In this document: piece by piece, positions 44,545-51,785 of the stretch
How the letters are laid out: the number at the start of each line of letters is the position of its first letter
Numbering within the stretch: the first letter of the stretch is position 1
From: Primorskyibacter aestuariivivens
Lineage (GTDB): Bacteria > Pseudomonadota > Alphaproteobacteria > Rhodobacterales > Rhodobacteraceae
Assembly: GCF_028023675.1 (NCBI RefSeq)
Contig: NZ_JAQIOZ010000015.1
Span: forward strand, 58,078 to 122,077
Reading direction: 5' to 3'
Length of the DNA: 64,000 nt
Notes under the pieces: generated by a model
What the model was told of the DNA's origin: nothing
Database searches by the model: none
The model's input: only the letters and a program-made list of their open reading frames with translations
Made by a program: the position numbers and the translations under genes

Positions 44545-45261
44545 TTACGCTTCTTTAGAGGCCCGCGCCGCCAGAACGTCATGGCCCAGCGTCTCGGTAT
44601 AGGCCGCAAGCTCCGCCAGCGCCTGATCGACGGTCGCGGCATTGCGCGCCTCCAGCCCATCGGCGATGTCCGTATGAAGCCCGATGATCCGCGCCCGGTT
44701 GCGCGCCGTGAAGGTGATCATGTTCATCAACGGCTGCATCGCCTCGACCGCGCCGGCCAGTTGATAGGACAGCACCGGATTGCCCGCCGCATCCACCAGC
44801 GCGCGGTGAAAGGCCACGTCAGAGGCGCAGAACGCCTCATCGGTCAGCCCCTCGGCCCCCTGCCGGGTGATCTCGGCCCGCATGGCGGCCAGATGATCGG
44901 CTTGCCGACGCTGGGCGGCAAAGGGCGCGCAAGCGCGTTCCATCGCAAAGCGCGCTTCGCAGGCCACGTCAAAGCTCACCTCATTCATCGACAGCAAAAG
45001 CGTCGAGGTGGTGATCTGCTGGGCGTAGGCATCCGGATAGCTCAGCCGGTTCACGAACGCGCCCCCAAAGGCCCCGCGCTGGGTGCGGATCAGCGATTGC
45101 GCCGCCAACCGTTTCAGCGCCTCGCGCACGGTGGGGCGGGAGACGTCGAACTGGTCTGCCAGTTCGGCCTCGGAGGGCAGGCGTTCATCGACGATGAGCC
45201 GACCCTCGATGATGGCATCGCGGATGGCTTTGGCGATCTGGGCCGAGAGGTCTGACGTCAC
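44545..45261 (-). CDS. GntR/FadR-type transcriptional regulator, probable regulator of the adjacent DMSP genes
   Basis: A 238-residue regulator: N-terminal winged HTH (LSAQIAKAIRDAIIEGRLIVDERLPSE, VSRPTVREALKRLAAQSLIRTQRG to about residue 70) and an all-helical FCD ligand-binding domain with the metal-ligand pattern (SDVAFHRALVDAAGNPVL; HTDIADGLEARN). It starts at GTG 45261 behind AAGGAA. It is divergent from DUF2182-DUF1326-dmdA-acuI, and a palindrome of the FadR type lies in the gap. In Ruegeria pomeroyi a GntR regulator gene also neighbours dmdA, so control of DMSP demethylation is a reasonable inference. Confidence 0.9.
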   Translation of the reverse strand: MTSDLSAQIAKAIRDAIIEGRLIVDERLPSEAELADQFDVSRPTVREALKRLAAQSLIRTQRGAFGGAFVNRLSYPDAYAQQITTSTLLLSMNEVSFDVACEARFAMERACAPFAAQRRQADHLAAMRAEITRQGAEGLTDEAFCASDVAFHRALVDAAGNPVLSYQLAGAVEAMQPLMNMITFTARNRARIIGLHTDIADGLEARNAATVDQALAELAAYTETLGHDVLAARASKEA

Positions 45262-45278
45262 GTCGAAATTCCTTTTTC

Positions 45279-45308
45279 AATTGTCAGACTTTTAATTGTC
45301 TGACAATT
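45279..45308. promoter_or_regulatory. FadR-type operator in the divergent regulator/DUF2182 region
   Basis: AATTGTCTGACAATT (45294-45308) is a perfect palindrome around a single base and contains TTGTCTGACAA, fitting the FadR-family consensus TnGTnnnACnA. The left half AATTGTCAGAC (45279-45289) is the exact inverted repeat of GTCTGACAATT (45298-45308), giving a second overlapping half-site. It lies 18 bases before the regulator start and 48 bases before the DUF2182 start. Confidence 0.8.
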
Positions 45309-45355
45309 TAAATGCAAGACATGTGAGTCGGGCCAAGAAGTCGGAAGAGGGGCGC

Positions 45356-46108
45356 ATGATTGCAGATCGGATCAGATCCATGGGGCAGACCCATTGGCTG
45401 ATGCTGTTCGGGGGCATCGCGCTGGCCTGGGTCGTGCTCTGGCTCATGTCTGTCCCGGCCGAGATGCGCGCGCTCAGCCGTGTCTACGGCGCGGATTTCT
45501 GGGAAAGCCTGTGCACCGTGACGCCGGATGCCGCGGGGTTTGCACGGGTTCTGCTGATGTGGGCGCTGATGTCGGCGGCGATGATGGCACCCACGGCGTT
45601 GCCCGCCTTTGCCACCTATGACGACCTGCGTCACTCCGGGGCTGAGACCGATTTCGGCAAGCTGGTGGCGGGGTATCTCACGGTCTGGCTCGGCTTTGCG
45701 GTGATCGCGGCAGGGGCGCAGATGGCCCTGTTTCTAAGCGGCGCGGTGGATGCGCTGGGCCAGAGCCAATCGCGGTGGCTCACCGCCGGGCTGCTGATCG
45801 TGGCGGGCGGCTATCAGTTCAGCGCCCTCAAGGAAGCCTGCCTGTCGAAATGCCGCCACCCGGTGACGTTCTTTATGGCGCATTACGAGGAAGGCCCGTG
45901 GCGCAACGGCTTGCGCCTTGGCGCGGTCTGCCTGGGCTGCTGCTGGGCGCTGATGATGCTGGCTTTCGTGGGCGGCGTGATGAGCCTCGCCTTCATGGCG
46001 CTGGCCACGGTTCTGATGATTTTCGAGAAACTGCCCGATATCGGGCGGTACCTGACACGACCGCTCGGGGTCGCGCTGATTGGCGCGGGCTTCTGGGTGG
46101 CGCTCTGA
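45356..46108 (+). CDS. DUF2182 predicted metal-binding integral membrane protein
   Basis: A 250-residue membrane protein of the DUF2182 (COG5486) group, with about six hydrophobic helices. Family marks are AAMMAPTALP near residues 74-83 (helix 2), the CLSKC motif at 162-166 followed by RHP, and a CLGCC cluster at 192-196. These paired cysteines and Met-rich helices led to the metal-binding label; the true function is unknown. ATG 45356 follows AGAGGGG; longer frames would start at TTG inside the operator. It is 12 bases upstream of the DUF1326 gene with which it is commonly paired. Confidence 0.85.
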   Translation: MIADRIRSMGQTHWLMLFGGIALAWVVLWLMSVPAEMRALSRVYGADFWESLCTVTPDAAGFARVLLMWALMSAAMMAPTALPAFATYDDLRHSGAETDFGKLVAGYLTVWLGFAVIAAGAQMALFLSGAVDALGQSQSRWLTAGLLIVAGGYQFSALKEACLSKCRHPVTFFMAHYEEGPWRNGLRLGAVCLGCCWALMMLAFVGGVMSLAFMALATVLMIFEKLPDIGRYLTRPLGVALIGAGFWVAL

Positions 46109-46120
46109 CGGGAGGATGAG

Positions 46121-46786
46121 ATGAGCGACACGACCACCAAAGACATCGCCGAAACCGGCCAGGGCGCACCGGGCACGGTGCCTTGGGCCATCAAGGGGGA
46201 ACTGGTGCTGAACTGTAACTGCACCGTGTTCTGTCCCTGCGTGATCAGCCTTGGCCAGCACCCGCCGACCGAAGGCCATTGCCAGACATGGGGCGGGGTT
46301 CGCATTGACGAGGGCCATTACGGCGATATCGACCTGTCGGGGCTGAATATCGGGTTGATGATCGAGATCCCGGGCATGATGGGGCGCGGCAACTGGAAAG
46401 TGGCGCTGTTCATCGACGACCGCGCCAGCGACGAGGCCTATGACGCGTTGCTGAACATTTTCAGCGGCAAGGCCAAGGGCACAACGGGCCTGTTCAAGGT
46501 TCTGGTGGGCGAGATCCTCGGTGCCGAGCGCCAGCCGGTCACCTATGAAACCGACGGCAAGGCGCGCCACATCACCGTGGGCCGCAAGATCGAAGGCGTG
46601 GTGCATCCGGTGGCGGGCAAGGACGCCGACAGCGATCTGGTGGTGACCAACACCCAGTACTGGATGGGGCCGGATATCACCGTGGCCACGGCCAGCAAAG
46701 GCAAGCTGCGCGCCTATGGCCGGGTCTGGGACTTTGACGGGCGATCGGCAGAAATCTGTCAGATCGACTGGCACGGTCCGCGCTAA
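46121..46786 (+). CDS. DUF1326 protein
   Basis: A 221-residue DUF1326 protein of unknown function. The N-terminal strand ends in a tight cysteine cluster NCNCTVFCPC (Cys32, 34, 38, 40) with Cys54 after it, likely a metal or thiol-redox site. The rest is a beta sandwich-like sequence (GHYGDIDLSGLNIGLMIEIPG). GGAGGATGAG precedes the ATG. With DUF2182 it forms a two-gene unit seen in many bacteria. No signal peptide is visible, so the Cys cluster probably faces the cytoplasm. Confidence 0.87.
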   Translation: MSDTTTKDIAETGQGAPGTVPWAIKGELVLNCNCTVFCPCVISLGQHPPTEGHCQTWGGVRIDEGHYGDIDLSGLNIGLMIEIPGMMGRGNWKVALFIDDRASDEAYDALLNIFSGKAKGTTGLFKVLVGEILGAERQPVTYETDGKARHITVGRKIEGVVHPVAGKDADSDLVVTNTQYWMGPDITVATASKGKLRAYGRVWDFDGRSAEICQIDWHGPR

Positions 46787-46807
46787 GTCCAAAAACCTTG
46801 CTCAAAG

Positions 46808-46831
46808 CGCCCGCGCATCGCGTCGCGGGCG
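46808..46831 (+). terminator. Stem-loop between DUF1326 and dmdA
   Basis: CGCCCGCG (46808-46815) and CGCGGGCG (46824-46831) form a perfect 8-bp G/C stem with an eight-base loop, followed by TGTTTG. It may reduce read-through from the DUF pair into dmdA, which would make dmdA partly independent. Confidence 0.5.
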
Positions 46832-46864
46832 TGTTTGCAATCGTCATATCAAGGGTCTGAACGG

Positions 46865-47968
46865 ATGGCGGTCATTTCTCTTTCGCGTCGGCTGCGGCGC
46901 ACCCCCTTTTCCGACGGCGTCGAGGCGGCCGGGGTCAAGGGCTACACGGTCTATAACCACATGCTCCTGCCGACGATGTTTCGGTCCATCGAAGAAGACT
47001 ACCGCCATCTCAAGGCCGCGGTGCAGGTCTGGGACGTGGCGTGCGAGCGGCAGGTGGAGCTGCGCGGGCCGGATGCCGGGCGGCTGATGCAGATGCTCAC
47101 CCCGCGCGACCTGCGCGGCATGATGCCGGGGCAGTGTTTCTACGTGCCCATCGTGGACGAGACCGGCGGCATGCTGAACGACCCGGTGGCGGTGAAACTG
47201 GCCGAGGACCGCTGGTGGATCTCCATTGCCGACAGTGACCTGCTCTACTGGGTCAAGGGGTTGGCCTATGGGTTCCGGCTGGATGTGCTGGTGGATGAGC
47301 CGGACGTGTCGCCGCTGGCGGTGCAGGGGCCGAAAGCCGACGCGCTGATGGCGCGGGTCTTTGGCGACAGCGTGCGGGATGTGCGCTTTTTCCGCTTCGG
47401 TTGGTTCGATTTCCATGGCCGGTCGCTGGTGGTGGCGCGCTCGGGTTATTCGAAACAGGGGGGCTTCGAGATCTATGTCGAGGGCGGTGATATCGGAATG
47501 CCGCTGTGGAACGCGCTGATGGAGGCGGGAAAGGACTTGGACGTACATGCGGGCTGTCCCAACCTGATCGAGCGGATCGAGGGCGGATTGCTGAGCTATG
47601 GCAATGACATGACCGCCGCCAACACGCCGCATGAATGCGGGCTGGGCCGGTTCTGTAACACCCATACGGCGATCGGTTGTGTGGGGCGTGATGCGCTGTT
47701 GCGCGTGGCCAAGGAAGGCCCGGTCAAACAGATCCGCGCCATCGAGATCCACGGCGATGCGGTGCCGCCCTGTGACCGGGCGTGGCCGCTCATGGCGGGG
47801 GATCGCTATGTCGGGCGCGTCACCAGCGCGGCCTGGTCCCCGGATTTTGCCACCAATGTGGCCATCGGCATGGTAAAGATGACCCATTGGGATGCCGGCA
47901 GCGAGGTGGACGTGGTGACGCCCAAGGGGGTGCAGGCCGTGACGGTACATGAAACATTCTGGTCCTGA
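46865..47968 (+). CDS. dmdA: Dimethylsulfoniopropionate demethylase
   Basis: A 367-residue GcvT-fold, tetrahydrofolate-dependent enzyme that removes a methyl group from DMSP, giving methylmercaptopropionate and 5-methyl-THF. The sequence follows the Ruegeria DmdA pattern closely: RTPFSDGVEAAGVKGYTVYN at the N-terminus, QVWDVACERQVELRGPDA, GGMLNDPVAVKL, VSPLAVQGPKADALMARVFG, ARSGYSKQGGFEIYVEG, and NDMTAANTPHECGLGRFC. The KGYTVYNHMLLP and WDVACERQV features separate it from glycine-cleavage T proteins. ATG 46865 is used. It is followed after 94 bases by acuI, the arrangement known in Ruegeria pomeroyi. Confidence 0.93.
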   Translation: MAVISLSRRLRRTPFSDGVEAAGVKGYTVYNHMLLPTMFRSIEEDYRHLKAAVQVWDVACERQVELRGPDAGRLMQMLTPRDLRGMMPGQCFYVPIVDETGGMLNDPVAVKLAEDRWWISIADSDLLYWVKGLAYGFRLDVLVDEPDVSPLAVQGPKADALMARVFGDSVRDVRFFRFGWFDFHGRSLVVARSGYSKQGGFEIYVEGGDIGMPLWNALMEAGKDLDVHAGCPNLIERIEGGLLSYGNDMTAANTPHECGLGRFCNTHTAIGCVGRDALLRVAKEGPVKQIRAIEIHGDAVPPCDRAWPLMAGDRYVGRVTSAAWSPDFATNVAIGMVKMTHWDAGSEVDVVTPKGVQAVTVHETFWS

Positions 47969-47980
47969 GAGGGGATCAGA

Positions 47981-48052
47981 GCGGGGAGGGGGCTCTGCCC
48001 CCACGCCCTAAGGGTGCCCCCCGAGGTATTTGGAAACGACAAGAAGTACAGG
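47981..48052. repeat. GC-rich palindromic element between dmdA and acuI
   Basis: Contains GGGGGC/GCCCCC (47988-48002, loop TCT), then CGCCC/GGGTG (48005-48016), then CCCCCCGAGGTATTTGGAAAC. I recognise this order (GGGCTCTGCCCC ... CCCCGAGGTATTT) as a common intergenic element of Rhodobacteraceae, from memory. Only one copy is in this window. Confidence 0.5.
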
Positions 48053-48062
48053 AGTAGGCGCG

Positions 48063-49055
48063 ATGAAGGCATTGTTGGTACGCAAGGACGAGGAAAGCGG
48101 CAAGACGTCCGCGGCGGTGGAAGATCTGACCGAGGCGGATCTGCCCGAGGCCGAAGTCACGGTTGCGGTCGAGTATTCGACGGTGAACTACAAGGACGGG
48201 CTGTGCATCGGGCCGGGGGGCGGGTTGGTCCGCAAGTATCCGCATGTGCCGGGGATCGACTTTGCCGGGACCGTCGAGGAGAGCTCGGATGACCGCTACA
48301 AGCCCGGCGACAAGGTGGTGCTGACCGGCTGGCGCGTGGGCGAGGCACATTGGGGGGGCTATTCCCAGAAAGCGCGGGTGCGGGCCGATTGGCTGGTGCC
48401 GCTGCCGGATGGGATTGATACGCGTCAGGCGATGGCGGTGGGCACTGCGGGGCTGACCGCGATGCTGGCGATCATGGCGCTGGAAGATCACGGGCTAGCG
48501 CCCGGGCATGGGCCGGTCCTGGTGACCGGGGCTGCGGGGGGCGTTGGCTCGGTCGCGACGGCGATCCTTGCCAATCTGGGCCATGAGGTGGCCGCCGTCA
48601 CCGGGCGTCCCGATCAGGGGGCCTATTTGCAGGAACTGGGCGCGACCCAGATCGTGCCGCGTGACGAGCTGACCGAGGTGACCCGCAAGCCGCTGGAAAG
48701 CGAGATGTGGGCGGGCTGTGTCGATGCGGTGGCCGGTGCCATGCTGGGCCGGGTGCTGAAACAGATGAAATACGGATCTTCTGTGGCGGCGATTGGCCTT
48801 GCCGGGGGCGCGGCCATCGAGGGCGCGCTGATCACGCCGTTCATCCTGCGTGGTGTGAACCTGTTGGGCATCGACAGCGTGATGCAGCCCTATGAGAACC
48901 GGCTGCGCGCCTGGGAGCGGATTGCCCGCGATCTGCCGATGGACAAGCTCGAGGCCATGGTGCAGCCCGCGACGCTTTCGGACCTGCCGGGACTGGGCCG
49001 CGACATTCTCAAGGGCCAGGTCAAGGGCCGGGTTGTTGTGGATGTGAACGCCTGA
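48063..49055 (+). CDS. acuI: Acryloyl-CoA reductase
   Basis: A 330-residue zinc-independent MDR-family NADPH oxidoreductase of the YhdH/AcuI group, which reduces toxic acryloyl-CoA to propionyl-CoA during DMSP use. Marks are STVNYKDGLC near residues 39-48, VPGIDFAGTVEES, the nucleotide-binding TGAAGGVGSVATAILANLGHEV and the ITPFILRGVNLLGIDSVMQP block typical of AcuI. AGGAG nine bases before ATG 48063 sets the start. Operon partner of dmdA. A good hairpin follows at 49083-49112. Confidence 0.93.
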   Translation: MKALLVRKDEESGKTSAAVEDLTEADLPEAEVTVAVEYSTVNYKDGLCIGPGGGLVRKYPHVPGIDFAGTVEESSDDRYKPGDKVVLTGWRVGEAHWGGYSQKARVRADWLVPLPDGIDTRQAMAVGTAGLTAMLAIMALEDHGLAPGHGPVLVTGAAGGVGSVATAILANLGHEVAAVTGRPDQGAYLQELGATQIVPRDELTEVTRKPLESEMWAGCVDAVAGAMLGRVLKQMKYGSSVAAIGLAGGAAIEGALITPFILRGVNLLGIDSVMQPYENRLRAWERIARDLPMDKLEAMVQPATLSDLPGLGRDILKGQVKGRVVVDVNA

Positions 49056-49483
49056 GGCAGGCAACAGACATACAGAAATGTAACGACGCCCGGGCCATGG
49101 TCCGGGCGTTGTCATGTCGGGGCATTCTGGGCCGTGCCGATAGGAAAGACAGCGCTATCGCGCGGCGCGGTCTCATTCATGCCGATCCCGTCAACAAAAT
49201 TGACGCAATCACAGCAGACCGGCTGACCCGACGGAAATGACAAAAATGGACACCAAGTATATTGAATAAATACAGTATGTTAGATCAATTCATGCATTTC
49301 ACAGGTGTCGTTTTCTCGTGACAAAGCGCCGTGCCTGTTTGCGATGCATGGTGTTTTCGCGTTAGCGTGAGCTTATCGAATGCGCCGTTGGGGCGTGATC
49401 GACCGCAATCCGTGCAGGCCATCCGGCACGCTCCGGATGTGCCGAGCCCAAAGGGCCGCCGCACGTTGACAGGAGAGGAATGG
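49056..49483 (+). other. 428-base non-coding region between acuI and uspA
   Basis: Contains the terminator-like hairpin at 49083-49112, then an A/T-rich stretch with the likely uspA promoter (for example around 49240-49300). A TTGACAGGAG overlaps the uspA ribosome binding site. No gene is supported. Confidence 0.6.
49083..49112 (+). terminator. Terminator-like hairpin after acuI
   Basis: Bases 49083-49095 pair with 49100-49112 in a 13-bp stem (two G-T pairs) with a four-base loop; it lies 28 bases after the acuI stop. T-run is absent. Confidence 0.65.
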
Positions 49484-49900
49484 ATGTTCACCAACATAAT
49501 CGTACCGGTGGATCTTGCGCATGAGGAGACGCTGTCAAAGGCGTTACAGGTGAGCGCGGATCTGGCCAAGCATTACGGGGCGAAAGTGACCTATCTCGGG
49601 GTCACCAGCAACACGCCAAGCTCTGTGGCGCACAACCCCGATGAGTTCGCCGAAAAACTGGCGCGTTTTGCCGCCGCGCAGGGCGAAGTGCATGGCGTGG
49701 AGGCCGGATCCCACGCCGCGATCGCCCATGATCCGACGGTTGACGTGGATGATGTTCTGCTTCGGGCGGTCGGGGAACTGGCCCCCGATCTTGTCGTGAT
49801 GGCCAGCCATGTACCGGGAATTGTCGACTATGTCTGGCCGTCCAATGGCGGCAAGATCGCCGGACATGCCAAGGCTTCTGTGATGGTGGTGCGCGACTGA
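49484..49900 (+). CDS. Universal stress protein (UspA family)
   Basis: A 138-residue single Usp domain: FTNIIVPVDLAHEETLSKAL at the start, the AELAPDLVVMASHVPG-type segment and the ending GKIAGHAKASVMVVRD. The usual ATP-binding G-2x-G-9x-G(S/T) loop is weak (SHVPGIVDYVWPSNGGKIAGHAKASV), so it may not bind ATP. GGAGAGG precedes ATG 49484. It is 70 bases upstream of a BCCT transporter gene. Small Usp proteins next to betaine-type transporters are known in marine bacteria, where they may modulate transport (TeaD-like); that is inference here. Confidence 0.88.
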   Translation: MFTNIIVPVDLAHEETLSKALQVSADLAKHYGAKVTYLGVTSNTPSSVAHNPDEFAEKLARFAAAQGEVHGVEAGSHAAIAHDPTVDVDDVLLRAVGELAPDLVVMASHVPGIVDYVWPSNGGKIAGHAKASVMVVRD

Positions 49901-49970
49901 GGCGCATCGGGAAACGGCGCGGGGTGGGGACATCCGACGCGCGAGCGAACAAACAGGGGAGGTCGTCAAC

Positions 49971-51623
49971 ATGAGCGACGCCACAAACAACCAGGGTATC
50001 CCTGAGCCGGAAGGCCATTCGGATATCATCGATACCGATTACCAGATCGGTCAGGACAATATCGACGGCCGGGTCGGGCCGTTCGGTTTCGACATTCACA
50101 ACCCGGTCTTCGTGATCTCCGGGCTCGCGATCGTGGCCTTTGTGGCCTATGCGCTGATCGCACCGACGCAGGCCGGGGATTTCTTTGGCTGGCTGCGCCC
50201 GGCGCTGACATCAACCTTTGACTGGTTCTTCCTCTGGTCGGCCAATATCTTTGTGGTCTTCTGCCTTTTGCTGATCGTGTCGCCCTATGGCTCGGTCCGG
50301 CTGGGCGGGACTGACGCAACGCCGGATTATGGCTATGCGGGCTGGTTCGCGATGCTGTTTGCGGCCGGGATGGGCATCGGGCTGATGTTCTTTGGCGTGC
50401 TGGAGCCGGCCTATTACTTTGGCACCCCATGGGGCGACGCGCCGCTTGGCGTTGTCCGGCCCTTTACCGAGGATGGCGTGCTGATCCCCGAAAATGTCGA
50501 GGCCGCGCGGCGCATGGCACTGGCGGCCACGTCTTACCACTGGGCGCTGCACCCCTGGGCGATCTATGCGGTGGTGGCGCTGGCGCTGGCGCTGTTCACC
50601 TATAACAAGGGTCTGCCGCTCACCATCCGCTCGGCCTTCTACCCGATCTTCGGGGATCGTGTCTGGGGCTGGACCGGCCATATCATCGACACGCTGGCGG
50701 TGTTCGCGACGCTCTTTGGTCTTGCCACATCGCTGGGTTTTGGCGCGCAACAGGCCAATGCCGGTCTGGAATATGTCTATGGCGTGCCCAACAACGTGAC
50801 GGTGCAGGTGATCCTGATCATCGTGATCACCGCCGTGGCGCTGATCTCGGTTGTGCGGGGTCTGGATGGCGGGGTGAAAGTCCTGTCCGAGATCAACATG
50901 GTCATCGCGCTGCTGCTTCTGCTCTTCGTGCTCTTTACCGCCGGGGCAGGTGCGATCCTGAGCGATTTCGTGATGGGCATCGGTGCCTATTTCCAGGAGG
51001 TCATCCCGCTGTCGAACCCGCATGGCCGTGAAGACACCGGTTACATGCAGGGCTGGACCGCCTTCTACTGGGCCTGGTGGATTTCCTGGTCACCCTTTGT
51101 CGGTATGTTCATCGCCCGTGTGAGCCGTGGCCGCACCGTGCGTGAATTCATCACCTGCGTTCTGATCATCCCGTCGCTGGTCTGTGTGTTGTGGATGGCC
51201 GTATTTGGCGGCACCGCGATCAATGACATGGTCGCCAATGGCGCGGACTCGGCGGTGAAAAGCCAGGTGATCGACAATTACGTGCCGGAACTGTCGCTCT
51301 TTGCGATGCTCGAAAGCCTGCCTCTGTCGGCAATCACCTCGACCATCGGGATCATCCTGGTGATCGTGTTCTTTGTGACCTCGTCGGACTCCGGGTCGCT
51401 GGTCATTGACACGATCACCGCAGGCGGCAAGGTGGACGCACCCGTCCCGCAGCGGATCTTCTGGTGCACCTTTGAAGGGCTGGTGGCGATTGCGCTGTTG
51501 ATCGGCGGGGGCCTCGGGGCCTTGCAGGCGATGGTGATCTCGACCGGATTGCCGTTCACGGTGATCCTGCTGCTGATCTGCGTGGCGATCGTCAAGGGCC
51601 TGCGCACGGAAAAACGCGGCTGA
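49971..51623 (+). CDS. BCCT-family transporter (betaine/carnitine/choline/possibly DMSP)
   Basis: A 550-residue transporter with about 12 membrane helices. The family signatures GMGIGLMFFGVLEPAYYF (about residues 131-148) and FYWAWWISWSPFVGMFIARVSRG (about 366-388) are present, including the Trp-rich substrate box. BCCT proteins import quaternary ammonium or DMSP-like compounds with sodium or protons. Location next to dmdA-acuI and FAD/GcvT methylamine enzymes makes DMSP or glycine betaine plausible. GGAGG precedes ATG 49971. An N-terminal hydrophilic 35-residue extension is present; the C-terminal regulatory tail is short. Followed by a strong terminator. Confidence 0.92.
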   Translation: MSDATNNQGIPEPEGHSDIIDTDYQIGQDNIDGRVGPFGFDIHNPVFVISGLAIVAFVAYALIAPTQAGDFFGWLRPALTSTFDWFFLWSANIFVVFCLLLIVSPYGSVRLGGTDATPDYGYAGWFAMLFAAGMGIGLMFFGVLEPAYYFGTPWGDAPLGVVRPFTEDGVLIPENVEAARRMALAATSYHWALHPWAIYAVVALALALFTYNKGLPLTIRSAFYPIFGDRVWGWTGHIIDTLAVFATLFGLATSLGFGAQQANAGLEYVYGVPNNVTVQVILIIVITAVALISVVRGLDGGVKVLSEINMVIALLLLLFVLFTAGAGAILSDFVMGIGAYFQEVIPLSNPHGREDTGYMQGWTAFYWAWWISWSPFVGMFIARVSRGRTVREFITCVLIIPSLVCVLWMAVFGGTAINDMVANGADSAVKSQVIDNYVPELSLFAMLESLPLSAITSTIGIILVIVFFVTSSDSGSLVIDTITAGGKVDAPVPQRIFWCTFEGLVAIALLIGGGLGALQAMVISTGLPFTVILLLICVAIVKGLRTEKRG

Positions 51624-51651
51624 CATCGGGCCGCCCGACACTGAAAAAGCG

Positions 51652-51677
51652 AAAGGCTCCCGCGTGGGGGCCTTTTT
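51652..51677 (+). terminator. Intrinsic terminator after the BCCT gene
   Basis: AAAGGCTCCC (51652-51661) and GGGGGCCTTT (51666-51675) form a 10-bp stem (one G-T pair) with loop GCGT and a TTTTT run to 51677. Confidence 0.88.
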
Positions 51678-51738
51678 GTGTTCCGGGTGGCCAATCAGCC
51701 AGGGCTGCCTGATTGAGCCTTCTGAAACAAGAAAGTTA

Positions 51739-51768
51739 TGATCCGCCCCGAAACCCCTGACGTAGAAG
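51739..51768 (+). promoter_or_regulatory. Candidate RpoE/ChrR (ECF11-type) promoter of the photolyase gene
   Basis: TGATCC (51739-51744) and TAGAAG (51763-51768) are 18 bases apart. The -35 hexamer equals that of Rhodobacter sphaeroides singlet-oxygen sigma-E promoters, and photolyase and cfa are known members of that regulon. It overlaps an in-frame ATG at 51738, so that ATG cannot be the start of this transcript. Confidence 0.6.
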
Positions 51769-51785
51769 AGAAAAGAGGGCGGGAC

